Shown here: positions 1-7,303 of the stretch, piece after piece
Position numbering within the stretch: position 1 is the stretch's first letter
Layout of the letters: each line of letters starts with the position of its first letter
Origin: UBA4658 sp002405485
GTDB lineage: Bacteria; Planctomycetota; Phycisphaerae; Phycisphaerales; UBA1924
Assembly: GCA_036823255.1 (NCBI GenBank)
Contig: DAISGC010000084.1
Location: 1 to 17,076 of the forward strand
Direction of reading: 5' to 3'
Length of the DNA: 17,076 nucleotides
The notes under the pieces: generated by a model
Seen by the model: only the letters and a program-made list of their open reading frames with translations
The model's database searches: none
Told to the model about the DNA's origin: nothing
Translations under genes and position numbers: made by a program

Positions 1-75
1 CCCTTTATCTTTTCTGGGTCTCCGGACCTGTGCCTGTTCCCATGCTGTGCTCTCTCATTAATGTCCTTCTGAGAC

Positions 76-756
76 ATGCACATCCGACGCGTCGATGCTC
101 GCGACCTTTCGCCGGTCGTTCAGGCCGTGTCCGAGCTGCGCCGGCGGATCGATCCCGCGCGGGCGGTGCTCGTCGGGCTCTCCGGGATCGGCGGTTCCGG
201 CAAGGGCTATGTCGGCGGGAGACTCTCTCAGGAACTGACCGCCGCGGGGTTGAGGGTCGCACTCATCCGGGGCGACGACTGGCTCGCGCCACCGAGCGTG
301 CGCTTCGATCACGATCGCTCGCCCATGCACTACTACGAGCACGCGATGCGGCTGGAGGAGCTGTTCCACCGGCTGCTCGGACCGCTGGTCCGTGATCGCT
401 CCATCGATGTCTCCATCGAGGGGGCGCACAACCAGAACATCGAGAGCATGCGGACCGTCCGCATCGCCCATGAGCAGGTCGATGTCGTCGTGGTGGAGGC
501 GGTGTACATCTTCAAGCGCGGCGTGCGTGCCGGCTTCTCCCGGGAGCGGTTCGATCTTCGTCTGTGGATCGACTGCACGTTCGAGACGGCCCTTGATCGT
601 GCCCTCGATCGCGCCCAGGAAGATCTCCCGCATGATCTTGCAAGGGCCGAGTACGAGCAGGTCTACTTCCCGGCCCAGCGGATCCACGCGCAGATCGACG
701 ATCCGCGGTCCTGCGCACACCTCATTCTCGTGAACGACCACCGCCTGAGCGTCTGA
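76..756 (+). CDS. Uridine kinase-like P-loop kinase
   Basis: The 226-residue protein resembles the uridine kinase/phosphoribulokinase group of P-loop kinases, which transfer the ATP gamma-phosphate to a nucleoside or sugar in the cytoplasm. The P-loop at residues 34-44 reads GLSGIGGSGKG, so the usual Ser/Thr after the lysine is Gly; I recall this GKG form as typical of a bacterial uridine-kinase-like subfamily. A substrate-side acidic segment follows (RGDDWLAPP, 65-73), then a hydrophobic strand ending in an acidic residue (VDVVVVEAVY, 135-144) and WIDCTFETALDRA (164-176), also characteristic of that subfamily. Length suits a complete single-domain enzyme. The ATG has only a weak ribosome site. 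The gene converges on the exporter ATPase and has no obvious functional partner. The real substrate is unknown, and phosphoribulokinase-like or pantothenate-kinase-like activity is possible. Confidence 0.8.
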   Translation: MHIRRVDARDLSPVVQAVSELRRRIDPARAVLVGLSGIGGSGKGYVGGRLSQELTAAGLRVALIRGDDWLAPPSVRFDHDRSPMHYYEHAMRLEELFHRLLGPLVRDRSIDVSIEGAHNQNIESMRTVRIAHEQVDVVVVEAVYIFKRGVRAGFSRERFDLRLWIDCTFETALDRALDRAQEDLPHDLARAEYEQVYFPAQRIHAQIDDPRSCAHLILVNDHRLSV

Positions 757-757
757 T

Positions 758-775
758 GGGCTCGGAGCCGAGCCC
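758..775. terminator. Palindrome between convergent stop codons, candidate bidirectional terminator
   Basis: Perfect inverted repeat GGGCTCGG-AG-CCGAGCCC. It occupies most of the 23 bases separating the kinase stop (754-756) from the stop of the opposing ABC ATPase gene (780-782). The stem could form in transcripts from either side. No T-run follows on either strand, so intrinsic termination is inferred from position and stem strength only; blocking of 3' exonucleases is an equal possibility. Confidence 0.5.
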
Positions 776-779
776 GCGG

Positions 780-2138
780 TCACGAGACGATCGGCTGCCC
801 GATCTGCCGCTCCACGCTGGCCTCGAATGGCACATGCAGCTTGCCGCGGACCACGCGCTTGGCCTTGATGACTTCAAAGCCCGTCGCGACGTCCAGGTGA
901 TCGAGCGTGATCACGCCCTCGCCCGGCTGCTCCGGGCGTTTGATGAGCGACAGCATGACGCCGTGCGGCCCCACGGCCAGCGGGTTCACGAAGCTCATCC
1001 GCGCAGTCACCCGCTCGCCCGCTTCGAGGCGAACCAGCCGCGCGCCCTCGTCAAACAGGGTCGAGCCGAACAGGTTCACCCCGGTCCGATCGCGGATGAC
1101 AAAGACCAGGTCCGGGGCGACGATGGCGACGTCGGACCGAATCGCGACCTCGATGGTGACCCGCTCGCCGAAGACGAACGCCTTTGACTCCCGCCCGTGC
1201 TGGTCGAGGAGTCGGACGCTCTCGATTCCGGCGTGTCCGGTTCCATATCTCAGGCCGGCGTTGGAAACCTCCGCGTCCTTGATCTCCTCCGGGGCGTCGG
1301 CGAGCTCGGGCCTCCGGCTGGCGAGCAGTTCCTGCGCGCGTGCCGTGGACTCAACGCGCAGCATGTGCATGTATCGATCGACCGTCTCGGCCGCGGAGCC
1401 GAAGTGCTCCTGCCGCCCGCGGACCAGCAGGGCGGCGTGCGAGCAGATGCTCTTGACGGTCTCCGCCGAGTGGGACACCAGGAGCAGGGTCATGCCCTCA
1501 TCGAGCATGCGTCTCATCCGCGCGACGCATCGCTGCTGAAATCCGGCGTCGCCGACGGAGAGGATCTCGTCGACGATGAGGATGTCCGGGCGCACGCAGA
1601 CCGCCACGCTGAACGCCAGCCGAGCGTGCATCCCGCTGGAGTACACCTCCACCGGCTGATCCAGGAACTCGCCGATGTCGGCGAACGCGGCGATCTCGTC
1701 GAGCCGTGCGTCCATCTCGCGTCTAGAGATCCCCAGAATCGAGCCCGAGAGGTACACGTTCTCACGCCCCGTGAACTGCGGGTTGAAACCGCTGCCGAGT
1801 TCGAGCAACGCCGCAACCCGGCCGCGGACGTGAATCTCGCCCTCGGTCGGCGCGAGCGTGCCGGCGATCATCTGCATGAGCGTGCTCTTGCCCGAGCCGT
1901 TGCGGCCAACGATGCCCACCGCGCTGCCCCTCGGCACGTCGAACGCCGCCCCGCGCAGGGCCCAGAACGCCCGTCCATAGCTCCTGCGCCCGAGCGAGGC
2001 CAAGTGCCGGAGCTTGTCGATGTTCCGCTCGTAGATGTCGTACCGCTTGCCGACGTTCCGCACGCTGATCGCGATGCCATTCTCGCTGCACCCTGGCGCG
2101 GACCCGCCGCGGACATCGACCCCGGGTTCAGTGGACAT
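780..2138 (-). CDS. Polysaccharide ABC exporter ATP-binding protein, Wzt type
   Basis: This 452-residue cytoplasmic ATPase powers export of a lipid-linked polysaccharide across the inner membrane with the Wzm-like permease encoded just upstream. The nucleotide-binding domain is complete: Walker A GRNGSGKST at 78-86, Q-loop Gln121, signature YSSGM at 166-170, Walker B ILIVDE at 186-191 and the switch His in VSHS near 223. The pattern LLELGSGFNPQFTGRENVY is typical of the O-antigen/teichoic-acid exporter branch. Residues of about 290-440 form an extra beta-rich region resembling the Wzt C-terminal domain, which in known Wzt proteins recognises the modified end of the glycan. The ATG overlaps the permease gene by 11 bases and has a good AGGAG eight bases upstream (2147-2151), implying coupled translation. 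No glycosyltransferases lie nearby, so the exported glycan cannot be named. Confidence 0.92.
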   Translation of the reverse strand: MSTEPGVDVRGGSAPGCSENGIAISVRNVGKRYDIYERNIDKLRHLASLGRRSYGRAFWALRGAAFDVPRGSAVGIVGRNGSGKSTLMQMIAGTLAPTEGEIHVRGRVAALLELGSGFNPQFTGRENVYLSGSILGISRREMDARLDEIAAFADIGEFLDQPVEVYSSGMHARLAFSVAVCVRPDILIVDEILSVGDAGFQQRCVARMRRMLDEGMTLLLVSHSAETVKSICSHAALLVRGRQEHFGSAAETVDRYMHMLRVESTARAQELLASRRPELADAPEEIKDAEVSNAGLRYGTGHAGIESVRLLDQHGRESKAFVFGERVTIEVAIRSDVAIVAPDLVFVIRDRTGVNLFGSTLFDEGARLVRLEAGERVTARMSFVNPLAVGPHGVMLSLIKRPEQPGEGVITLDHLDVATGFEVIKAKRVVRGKLHVPFEASVERQIGQPIVS

Positions 2139-3000
2139 CGGCCATGCTCCTGCGCATCACGCTGAACAGCCCGTGTCCTCCGATCATGACCACGGCCCCA
2201 AGCAGCGTGACCCACCCAAGGGCGGCCCACTGCGGCCACTCGCCCCAGAGCAGCACCCGCCGCGCGTTCTCCACCAGCACGGACAACGGATTGTGCTCGA
2301 TGCACCACCGGATCGCCGTCTGCTCTTCCGGGATGCGGTCGATCTGGTAGAACAGCGGGGTCAGGAACATGAGCAGTTGCACCGCAACCACCACCACGTG
2401 CCGAACGTCGCGGATGAACGCTCCGATCGCCGCGAGCGCCCATGCCACGCCCGCGCTCCACATCACCAGCGGCACGAGCACCAGCGGGAGCAGCGCGATC
2501 TGCCACCGGAGCATTCCGAACCCGCCCGCGATGCACAGCACGACCAGCAGCAGCCCGATCGAGATCAGCGCATGCACCACCGCCGCGTACACCACCGTGA
2601 CCGGCAGGATCTCCAGCGGAAAGACCACCTTCCGCACCAGGTTCGGCCTGCCCGACACCAGCGTCGGTGCGCGAGACGCGCACTCGGCAAAGACCTGGAA
2701 GACGCACTGGCCCGCGAAAAAGGTCAGCGGAAAGTCCAGGTGCGCCGGCAGGTCGCCCTTGTTCCAGCGAGATCCGAAGATGTACCCGAAGACCACCGTG
2801 AACACCGCGAGCTGCAGCAGCGGGCTGAGGATGTTCCAGCCGACTCCCAGGAGCGCGCCCTTGTGCCGCTCCAGCAGTTCCCGCGACGCAAAGTTCCGGA
2901 TCAGCTCCCGATTCGCCCACAGCGACCGCGCCAGCATCACCGGATGAACGTGCGCTAGGAGGGGAACCGCCGACGCCGACCGAATGACGACCTCGCTCAT
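2128..3000 (-). CDS. Polysaccharide ABC exporter permease, Wzm type
   Basis: The 290-residue inner-membrane protein is of the ABC-2 permease family. An N-terminal amphipathic stretch rich in charged residues (REL, LLERHKG at about 32-48) precedes hydrophobic segments at about 50-76, 88-106, 128-160, 165-192, 196-222 and 262-283. The cytoplasmic loop RPNLVRKVVFPLEILP and the late motif HNPLSVLVENARR are typical of Wzm/TagG-like permeases. It should form the channel dimer with the Wzt-like ATPase whose start overlaps its 3' end. The ATG is internal to no other gene and opens onto a 193-base divergent region; no strong Shine-Dalgarno sequence is visible. The family assignment is secure, whereas the cargo (O-antigen-like glycan or other surface polymer) is inferred. 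Confidence 0.92.
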   Translation of the reverse strand: MSEVVIRSASAVPLLAHVHPVMLARSLWANRELIRNFASRELLERHKGALLGVGWNILSPLLQLAVFTVVFGYIFGSRWNKGDLPAHLDFPLTFFAGQCVFQVFAECASRAPTLVSGRPNLVRKVVFPLEILPVTVVYAAVVHALISIGLLLVVLCIAGGFGMLRWQIALLPLVLVPLVMWSAGVAWALAAIGAFIRDVRHVVVVAVQLLMFLTPLFYQIDRIPEEQTAIRWCIEHNPLSVLVENARRVLLWGEWPQWAALGWVTLLGAVVMIGGHGLFSVMRRSMADVH

Positions 3001-3193
3001 GGGCGGGCCATCGTAGGGTGCCTTCCATTCGCGTGAATCTCCGTCGGGCGTCCGGTTGACCCGGCCTGCCCCCCGGCGGATCGTGATTCTTCACAGATTC
3101 CGCGCTTTGGGCCAACGTCCTTCAACCACGGGCAGGTCGATGTCGAATACACTCCGGAACCCTGCTCGAGCCCCACCCGAAGAGGTGCGCCGC

Positions 3194-3598
3194 ATGCCCC
3201 AGACGGACCGCTCCCGACGCCGACGCTCCCGAGTCGCCAAAGACGCGACCGCACGCACCCGCGCATGGATCGGTTCGCTCAAGGTCCGGGCCCTCGTGTG
3301 GATCGCCGCCATCCTCCTCGCCACGATTGCGACCATCGTCTTCGCCGGTGTCCCGGCGTGGCCCGCCGTCGGCGTCGCCGTTGCCGCCGCCTGCGTCAGC
3401 GTCGGCAAGATCACCACCAAGCTCCTCAAGCCCACGTGCCTTGAGTGCGGCTGCGATCTCTCCGATCAGCCGGTTGGTCTTCAGGGCATCGCCTGCCCGA
3501 CGTGCGGCAGCGTGAACTCGCCCGGTCTGGTCCAGCTTGCCCGCATGGGTGACCCCCAGGATTCCGGCGATGCTCGCTCGGGACAGCGCGACTCCTGA
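3194..3598 (+). CDS. Small membrane protein with a double-CxxC zinc ribbon
   Basis: I do not recognise this protein as a named family. From the chosen start it has 134 residues: a very basic N-terminus (about 1-32), two hydrophobic segments (about 33-51 and 55-71) that could form a membrane hairpin, then a compact Cys motif, CLEC (82-85) and CPTC (101-104), which looks like a zinc ribbon, and a polar tail. The ribbon and both termini would face the same side, probably the cytoplasm. An in-frame ATG at 3194 has AGAGGT at 3181-3186, seven bases upstream, so I prefer it over the ATGs at 3056 and 3140; the extra N-terminal residues those would add are low-complexity and basic. Planctomycetes encode many small membrane proteins with such ribbons, of unknown function. 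It lies divergent from the exporter operon. Confidence 0.6.
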   Translation: MPQTDRSRRRRSRVAKDATARTRAWIGSLKVRALVWIAAILLATIATIVFAGVPAWPAVGVAVAAACVSVGKITTKLLKPTCLECGCDLSDQPVGLQGIACPTCGSVNSPGLVQLARMGDPQDSGDARSGQRDS

Positions 3599-3757
3599 TT
3601 CGCGCCACTCGTTCCCCGATGCTCCGCCGCGGCCTGTGTTCATCTGATCTTCATCGTCCCCGGCTTTTCGGCGGGCTTTCTGCACGAGCCCCCAAGGTAC
3701 AGTGCGGCCATGTGCGTTCCGGTCACCGCATCCGGCTCGCCAATCGGAGTCCGCACT

Positions 3758-4852
3758 GTGCACATCCTCCTTGCCACCGCGCTGCTGACTGCAAGCTCAA
3801 CCACCACGCCCGGCTCGGTCCGGGTTGCGGCAGACTCAGAGCACCGGATCGCCGCGGCGAGCCGCTGGGTTGAGCTTCCGCCCGATCCTCGGACCATCCA
3901 GCGCGTCGGGATCATCGGTTGCCACCAGCAGCCCCGCCCCACGCCCGCGCTCATGCGCTACGTCGCCGCCAAGCCCGACATGGTCCTGTGGGTCGGCGAC
4001 AACGTGTACGCCGACACCAAGGACGATCCGGCGCACATCGAACGCTGCTACGCGCAGCTCGAGGCCAAGCCCGGCTTCCGCGAGCTTCGCGATCGCTCGA
4101 TTTTCATGGCGACCTGGGACGACCACGACTACGGCTCGAACGACGATGGCCGAAACTACGCTCTGAAGAAGCAGAGCCATGCGATCTTCCGGTCATTCTG
4201 GCGTCATGAAGATCGCATCCCATCCGATCGCGATGGCGTCTATCACGCCCAGGTCTTCGGCCCCCCGGGCAGCCGCCTGCAGGTGATCATGCTCGATGGC
4301 CGCTTCAATCGGGAGGACCCGGGTGAGTCCGCCGATACCCTCGGCGAGACCCAGTGGGCATGGCTCGCCGAGCAACTCAAGGCGCCGGCCGAACTCCGCT
4401 TCATCGTCTCGGGCTACCAGGTGCTGCTGGATCGAGAGACCAAGTTCGAAACCTGGGCCAAATTTCCTCAGGCCAGAGAGCGCCTCTTCAAGATCATCCG
4501 GGACTCCAACGCCCAAGGGGTGGTCTTCATCGCCGGCGACCAGCACTACGGCGAGGTCAGCCGCATGCGAGGGGCCCTCGGGTACGACGCGATCGAGCTC
4601 ATGTTCGCCGGGATCAATCAGGACGAGCCCTGGGTCTTCAACTCATCCCGCGTCTCCCCGGTGGCCAACTCCACGCACTCATACGCACACATCGACATCC
4701 AGTGGGCGTCCACCACAGGGGACAACGCTGATCCGGCACACCTGCTCTTCAGATGCTTCAACGCCGAGACCGACGCGCTGGAGCTCACCTATCGCGTGAA
4801 TCTCGACGAGCTTCGGATGGCAAAGGACGCCAAGACCAACGACGGTCGATAG
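3758..4852 (+). CDS. Secreted PhoD-like metallophosphoesterase
   Basis: This belongs to the alkaline phosphatase D/PhoD-like calcineurin-fold family, metal-dependent phosphoesterases acting outside the cytoplasm. Numbered from the GTG at 3758 (364 residues), motifs in order are GDNVYAD (80-86), WDDHDYGSND (120-129), LDGRFNRED (179-187) and GDQHYGEV (260-267), giving the expected Asp, Asn and His metal ligands. The N-terminus is short and hydrophobic (HILLATALLTASS), consistent with a signal peptide. It lacks the separate N-terminal beta domain of larger PhoD proteins. The GTG has GGAG at 3746-3749, eight bases upstream, and gives a more normal signal peptide than the in-frame ATG at 3710, which would add 16 residues; the ATG cannot be excluded. 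Substrate (phosphodiester, phospholipid or nucleotide) is not deducible. It converges on hutI with a 43-base gap. Confidence 0.85.
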   Translation: MHILLATALLTASSTTTPGSVRVAADSEHRIAAASRWVELPPDPRTIQRVGIIGCHQQPRPTPALMRYVAAKPDMVLWVGDNVYADTKDDPAHIERCYAQLEAKPGFRELRDRSIFMATWDDHDYGSNDDGRNYALKKQSHAIFRSFWRHEDRIPSDRDGVYHAQVFGPPGSRLQVIMLDGRFNREDPGESADTLGETQWAWLAEQLKAPAELRFIVSGYQVLLDRETKFETWAKFPQARERLFKIIRDSNAQGVVFIAGDQHYGEVSRMRGALGYDAIELMFAGINQDEPWVFNSSRVSPVANSTHSYAHIDIQWASTTGDNADPAHLLFRCFNAETDALELTYRVNLDELRMAKDAKTNDGR

Positions 4853-4895
4853 CCCCGCGCATGGTCCGTGTGGCCGGGATCGAGCGTCTTGCCGC

Positions 4896-6206
4896 TCATT
4901 CCAACCGCTCGCCCCCGGCGATCACCATGTCCACCGGATTGTCGCCGAGCTCATACGCGAGCACGCGCTCATCCGGCTCGCGGAGCAGAAGAAGATCGGC
5001 CCGCGCGCCGGCAGCGATGTAGCCGCGATCGGCATATCCCAGCAAGATTGCCGGGTTCAGCGTGGCGGCCACCAGAGCCTGTTCCACGCTCAGCCCGCAG
5101 AACCGGACCGCAAGCGCAATCGCCAGGGGCATGCTCGGGCTCGGGGCCGAGCCTGGGTTGAAGTTGGTCGCGATGCACACTCTTCCCCCATGCCGCGCCA
5201 GCTCGCCCAGCCGCGCGTATCGCCCGTCCAGATGCAGCCCGCAGATCGGGAGCCCCACCCCGAAGGTCGTGCTGCCGCCAAGCAGCCGAAGGTCCGCATC
5301 GGTGGAGGCCTCCAGGTGATCCACGCTGCGCGCCCCCATGCGCACCGCATGCCCGATCATGCCCAGCGAAGTGAACTGGTCGGCGTGCACCCGCACGGGG
5401 TGGCCAAGCGCCTTGGCCGCCGAGAGCAGCCGCACCGTGTCCTCCACGCTCCAAGCCCCAATCCCGCTCTCACAGAACGCGTCCACCGCGAGCGACCGGA
5501 GAGGCCCTTGATCCGAAAGGCCCGACATCGCAGCACGGCTCACCGCCGGGAGCGTCCGCTCGATGGTCTCATCCACGAACCGGGCCGACGAACCCGCCTC
5601 CGGATCGATCGCGTGCCCCAGCAGAGCCGTCGGCGCCAGTGTCCCCGCGACATAGTTCTCCGCCTGACCGATCGCCTCGAGCATCTTGAGCTCATGCTCC
5701 AGCGTCAGCCCATACCCGGTCTTGACTTCGAGCGTCGTCGTCCCGAGGCGGGCCATCCGGTCGGCCCGCCCGATCAGATCGCACGCCAGTTCGCCTACAG
5801 ACGCCTCCCGGGTCGCCCGGACCGTCGAACGGATCCCGCCTCCGGCCGCGGCGATCTCCTGATAGGTTCTGTCAGCGAGCTTCATCTCCCACTCATCGGC
5901 CCGGGCCAAGTCGCCCCCGCCCCAGCACGCATGCGTGTGGCAGTCCACGAACCCGGGCATGAGCACACGCCCCCGCGCGTCGATCTCGATCGCGTTGGCG
6001 CCAACCGACTGCCGAACTGCCGATGGCGGTTCCCCGCTTCTGGTCACCTCCCGGACGCTCGACCCCATCACCAGCACATCGCCCCGCTCAATCACCCCGA
6101 GCACGCCCGTGTCCGTGCCGCGCCGACCCATGCCGGCCGGTGCGGCCCCCTCGCCCTCACGCAGCATCGTCAATACTCGGGCATCGCGAAAGAGAATCGG
6201 CCTCAC
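4896..6206 (-). CDS. hutI: Imidazolonepropionase
   Basis: The enzyme hydrolyses imidazolone-5-propionate to N-formimino-L-glutamate, the third step of histidine degradation. The 436-residue protein is a cytoplasmic amidohydrolase: the metal motif HTH is at 90-92 (PGFVDCHTHACWGG), VKTGYGL at 161-167, HADQ from 274, DHLE from 296, and ATNFNPGSAPSPSMPLA from 346, with the usual amidohydrolase C-terminus GARADLLLL. Residues of about 16-40 look like an insertion. Oddity: position 348 is Asn where many HutI proteins have the metal-ligand Asp in a TDFNPG-like motif. The start is GTG at 6206, overlapping the hutG stop in GTGA, a classic coupling arrangement. hutH and hutU are not in the window. Confidence 0.93.
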   Translation of the reverse strand: MRPILFRDARVLTMLREGEGAAPAGMGRRGTDTGVLGVIERGDVLVMGSSVREVTRSGEPPSAVRQSVGANAIEIDARGRVLMPGFVDCHTHACWGGGDLARADEWEMKLADRTYQEIAAAGGGIRSTVRATREASVGELACDLIGRADRMARLGTTTLEVKTGYGLTLEHELKMLEAIGQAENYVAGTLAPTALLGHAIDPEAGSSARFVDETIERTLPAVSRAAMSGLSDQGPLRSLAVDAFCESGIGAWSVEDTVRLLSAAKALGHPVRVHADQFTSLGMIGHAVRMGARSVDHLEASTDADLRLLGGSTTFGVGLPICGLHLDGRYARLGELARHGGRVCIATNFNPGSAPSPSMPLAIALAVRFCGLSVEQALVAATLNPAILLGYADRGYIAAGARADLLLLREPDERVLAYELGDNPVDMVIAGGERLE

Positions 6207-7303
6207 GATGCTGTGCCCCCATGCCCAGGTCCGCGACGGTGACCGTGCGGACGCTCCCCCACGCCCCGCAGAAACGTCAGAAACAAATGGACCGCCGCCC
6301 GAGCCGTCCGACCGTCGGGATCAAATGCCGGGTTCAGTTCCATGATGTCAAAGCACCGCACGGCGTTCGATCGGCCCGCCGCGGCGACCATCGGCTCGAC
6401 CTCACGCACGAAGTAGCCGCTGGGATTGAGCGCGCTCACCCCCGGCGCACACGCCGCATCCAGAGCGTCCAGATCCAGCGACACAAACACCCTTGGCGCG
6501 TCGTGCCCGTCGGCGGCCGCCACCCCGTCCACCGCCCGTCGAACCTCCGCCAGCGCCTCCTCCGGACCCCTGCTCGCGGGCACGATCGAACCTCCGCGGG
6601 ATCGCACATACTCCGCGTGCTCCCCCGTGTTCACAAGCTCATTCATGCCCACGCACGACACCCGGGTCGCCAGCCCGCCCTCCAGCAGCGCTCGGAAGGG
6701 CATGCCGCTCCCGACCTCCGGACGAACGTCCAGATGCGCGTCGATGTACACGCCCGTCATCGGCCCGTAGGCCCGGGCCGCCCCCCGCACGAACGCATAC
6801 GTCAGGTCGTGTCCGCCGCCGATTGCAACCGGCAGCAACCCGAGCTCCAGCATGGCCAGCACCGCCTCGCTCACGCGCTCGTGCGTGGCGTGGATGTCCT
6901 CCCCGATCACGATGTCCCCGCAGTCAAACACACGCGGATACGCGGGAGCGTCCGGCCGCTCGTCTGCCGGAGAGGCCACGCCGTACCGCGCCAGCGCGGC
7001 ACGGAACGCCGCGGGCCCGTGCTTGGCGCCGGGTCGCCCGTGGTTGAGCTCAACGCCGGTGTCATCGGGGATGCCAAGCAGCCCCACCTGGCACTTGTCC
7101 ACGATCGCCCGCGCCTCGGCTCGCTCCAGCAGTTCGGGCGCGTTGGCCACCACCGTCGAGGCGAATCGCCCTTGACGAATGCCCGTCGGCCAGACTGGGG
7201 GCGCCACATGCGGGATCACGCCCAAAAGATAACCGATCTCCCGCCCATGAAGCAAGACGCTGACCCTATCTCGCAAGCGCCCCCGAAGACCGCGCTGCAG
7301 CAT
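6203..7303 (-). CDS. hutG: Formimidoylglutamase, arginase family
   Basis: It most likely hydrolyses N-formimino-L-glutamate to glutamate and formamide. The protein is an arginase/agmatinase-fold binuclear manganese enzyme. From the ATG at 7303 (366 residues) all six metal ligands are visible: GGGHD (162-166), DAHLDVR (188-194) and SLDLDALD (275-282). GSGMPFR directly after the DAHLD motif fits formimidoylglutamase, and the four-base overlap with hutI argues strongly against agmatinase or arginase. The start is uncertain. The reading frame is open back to 7396, but ATG 7303 already overlaps the histidine kinase gene by 38 bases; TTG 7255 or GTG 7219 would avoid overlap and still keep the conserved-looking IGYLLGVIPHVAPPVWP region largely intact. 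Confidence 0.85.
   Translation of the reverse strand: MLQRGLRGRLRDRVSVLLHGREIGYLLGVIPHVAPPVWPTGIRQGRFASTVVANAPELLERAEARAIVDKCQVGLLGIPDDTGVELNHGRPGAKHGPAAFRAALARYGVASPADERPDAPAYPRVFDCGDIVIGEDIHATHERVSEAVLAMLELGLLPVAIGGGHDLTYAFVRGAARAYGPMTGVYIDAHLDVRPEVGSGMPFRALLEGGLATRVSCVGMNELVNTGEHAEYVRSRGGSIVPASRGPEEALAEVRRAVDGVAAADGHDAPRVFVSLDLDALDAACAPGVSALNPSGYFVREVEPMVAAAGRSNAVRCFDIMELNPAFDPDGRTARAAVHLFLTFLRGVGERPHGHRRGPGHGGTAS

Noticed and set aside
5190..6242. Long plus-strand open frame opposite hutI
   Set aside because: Arg/His/Pro-rich shadow of hutI with no plausible ribosome site or domain.
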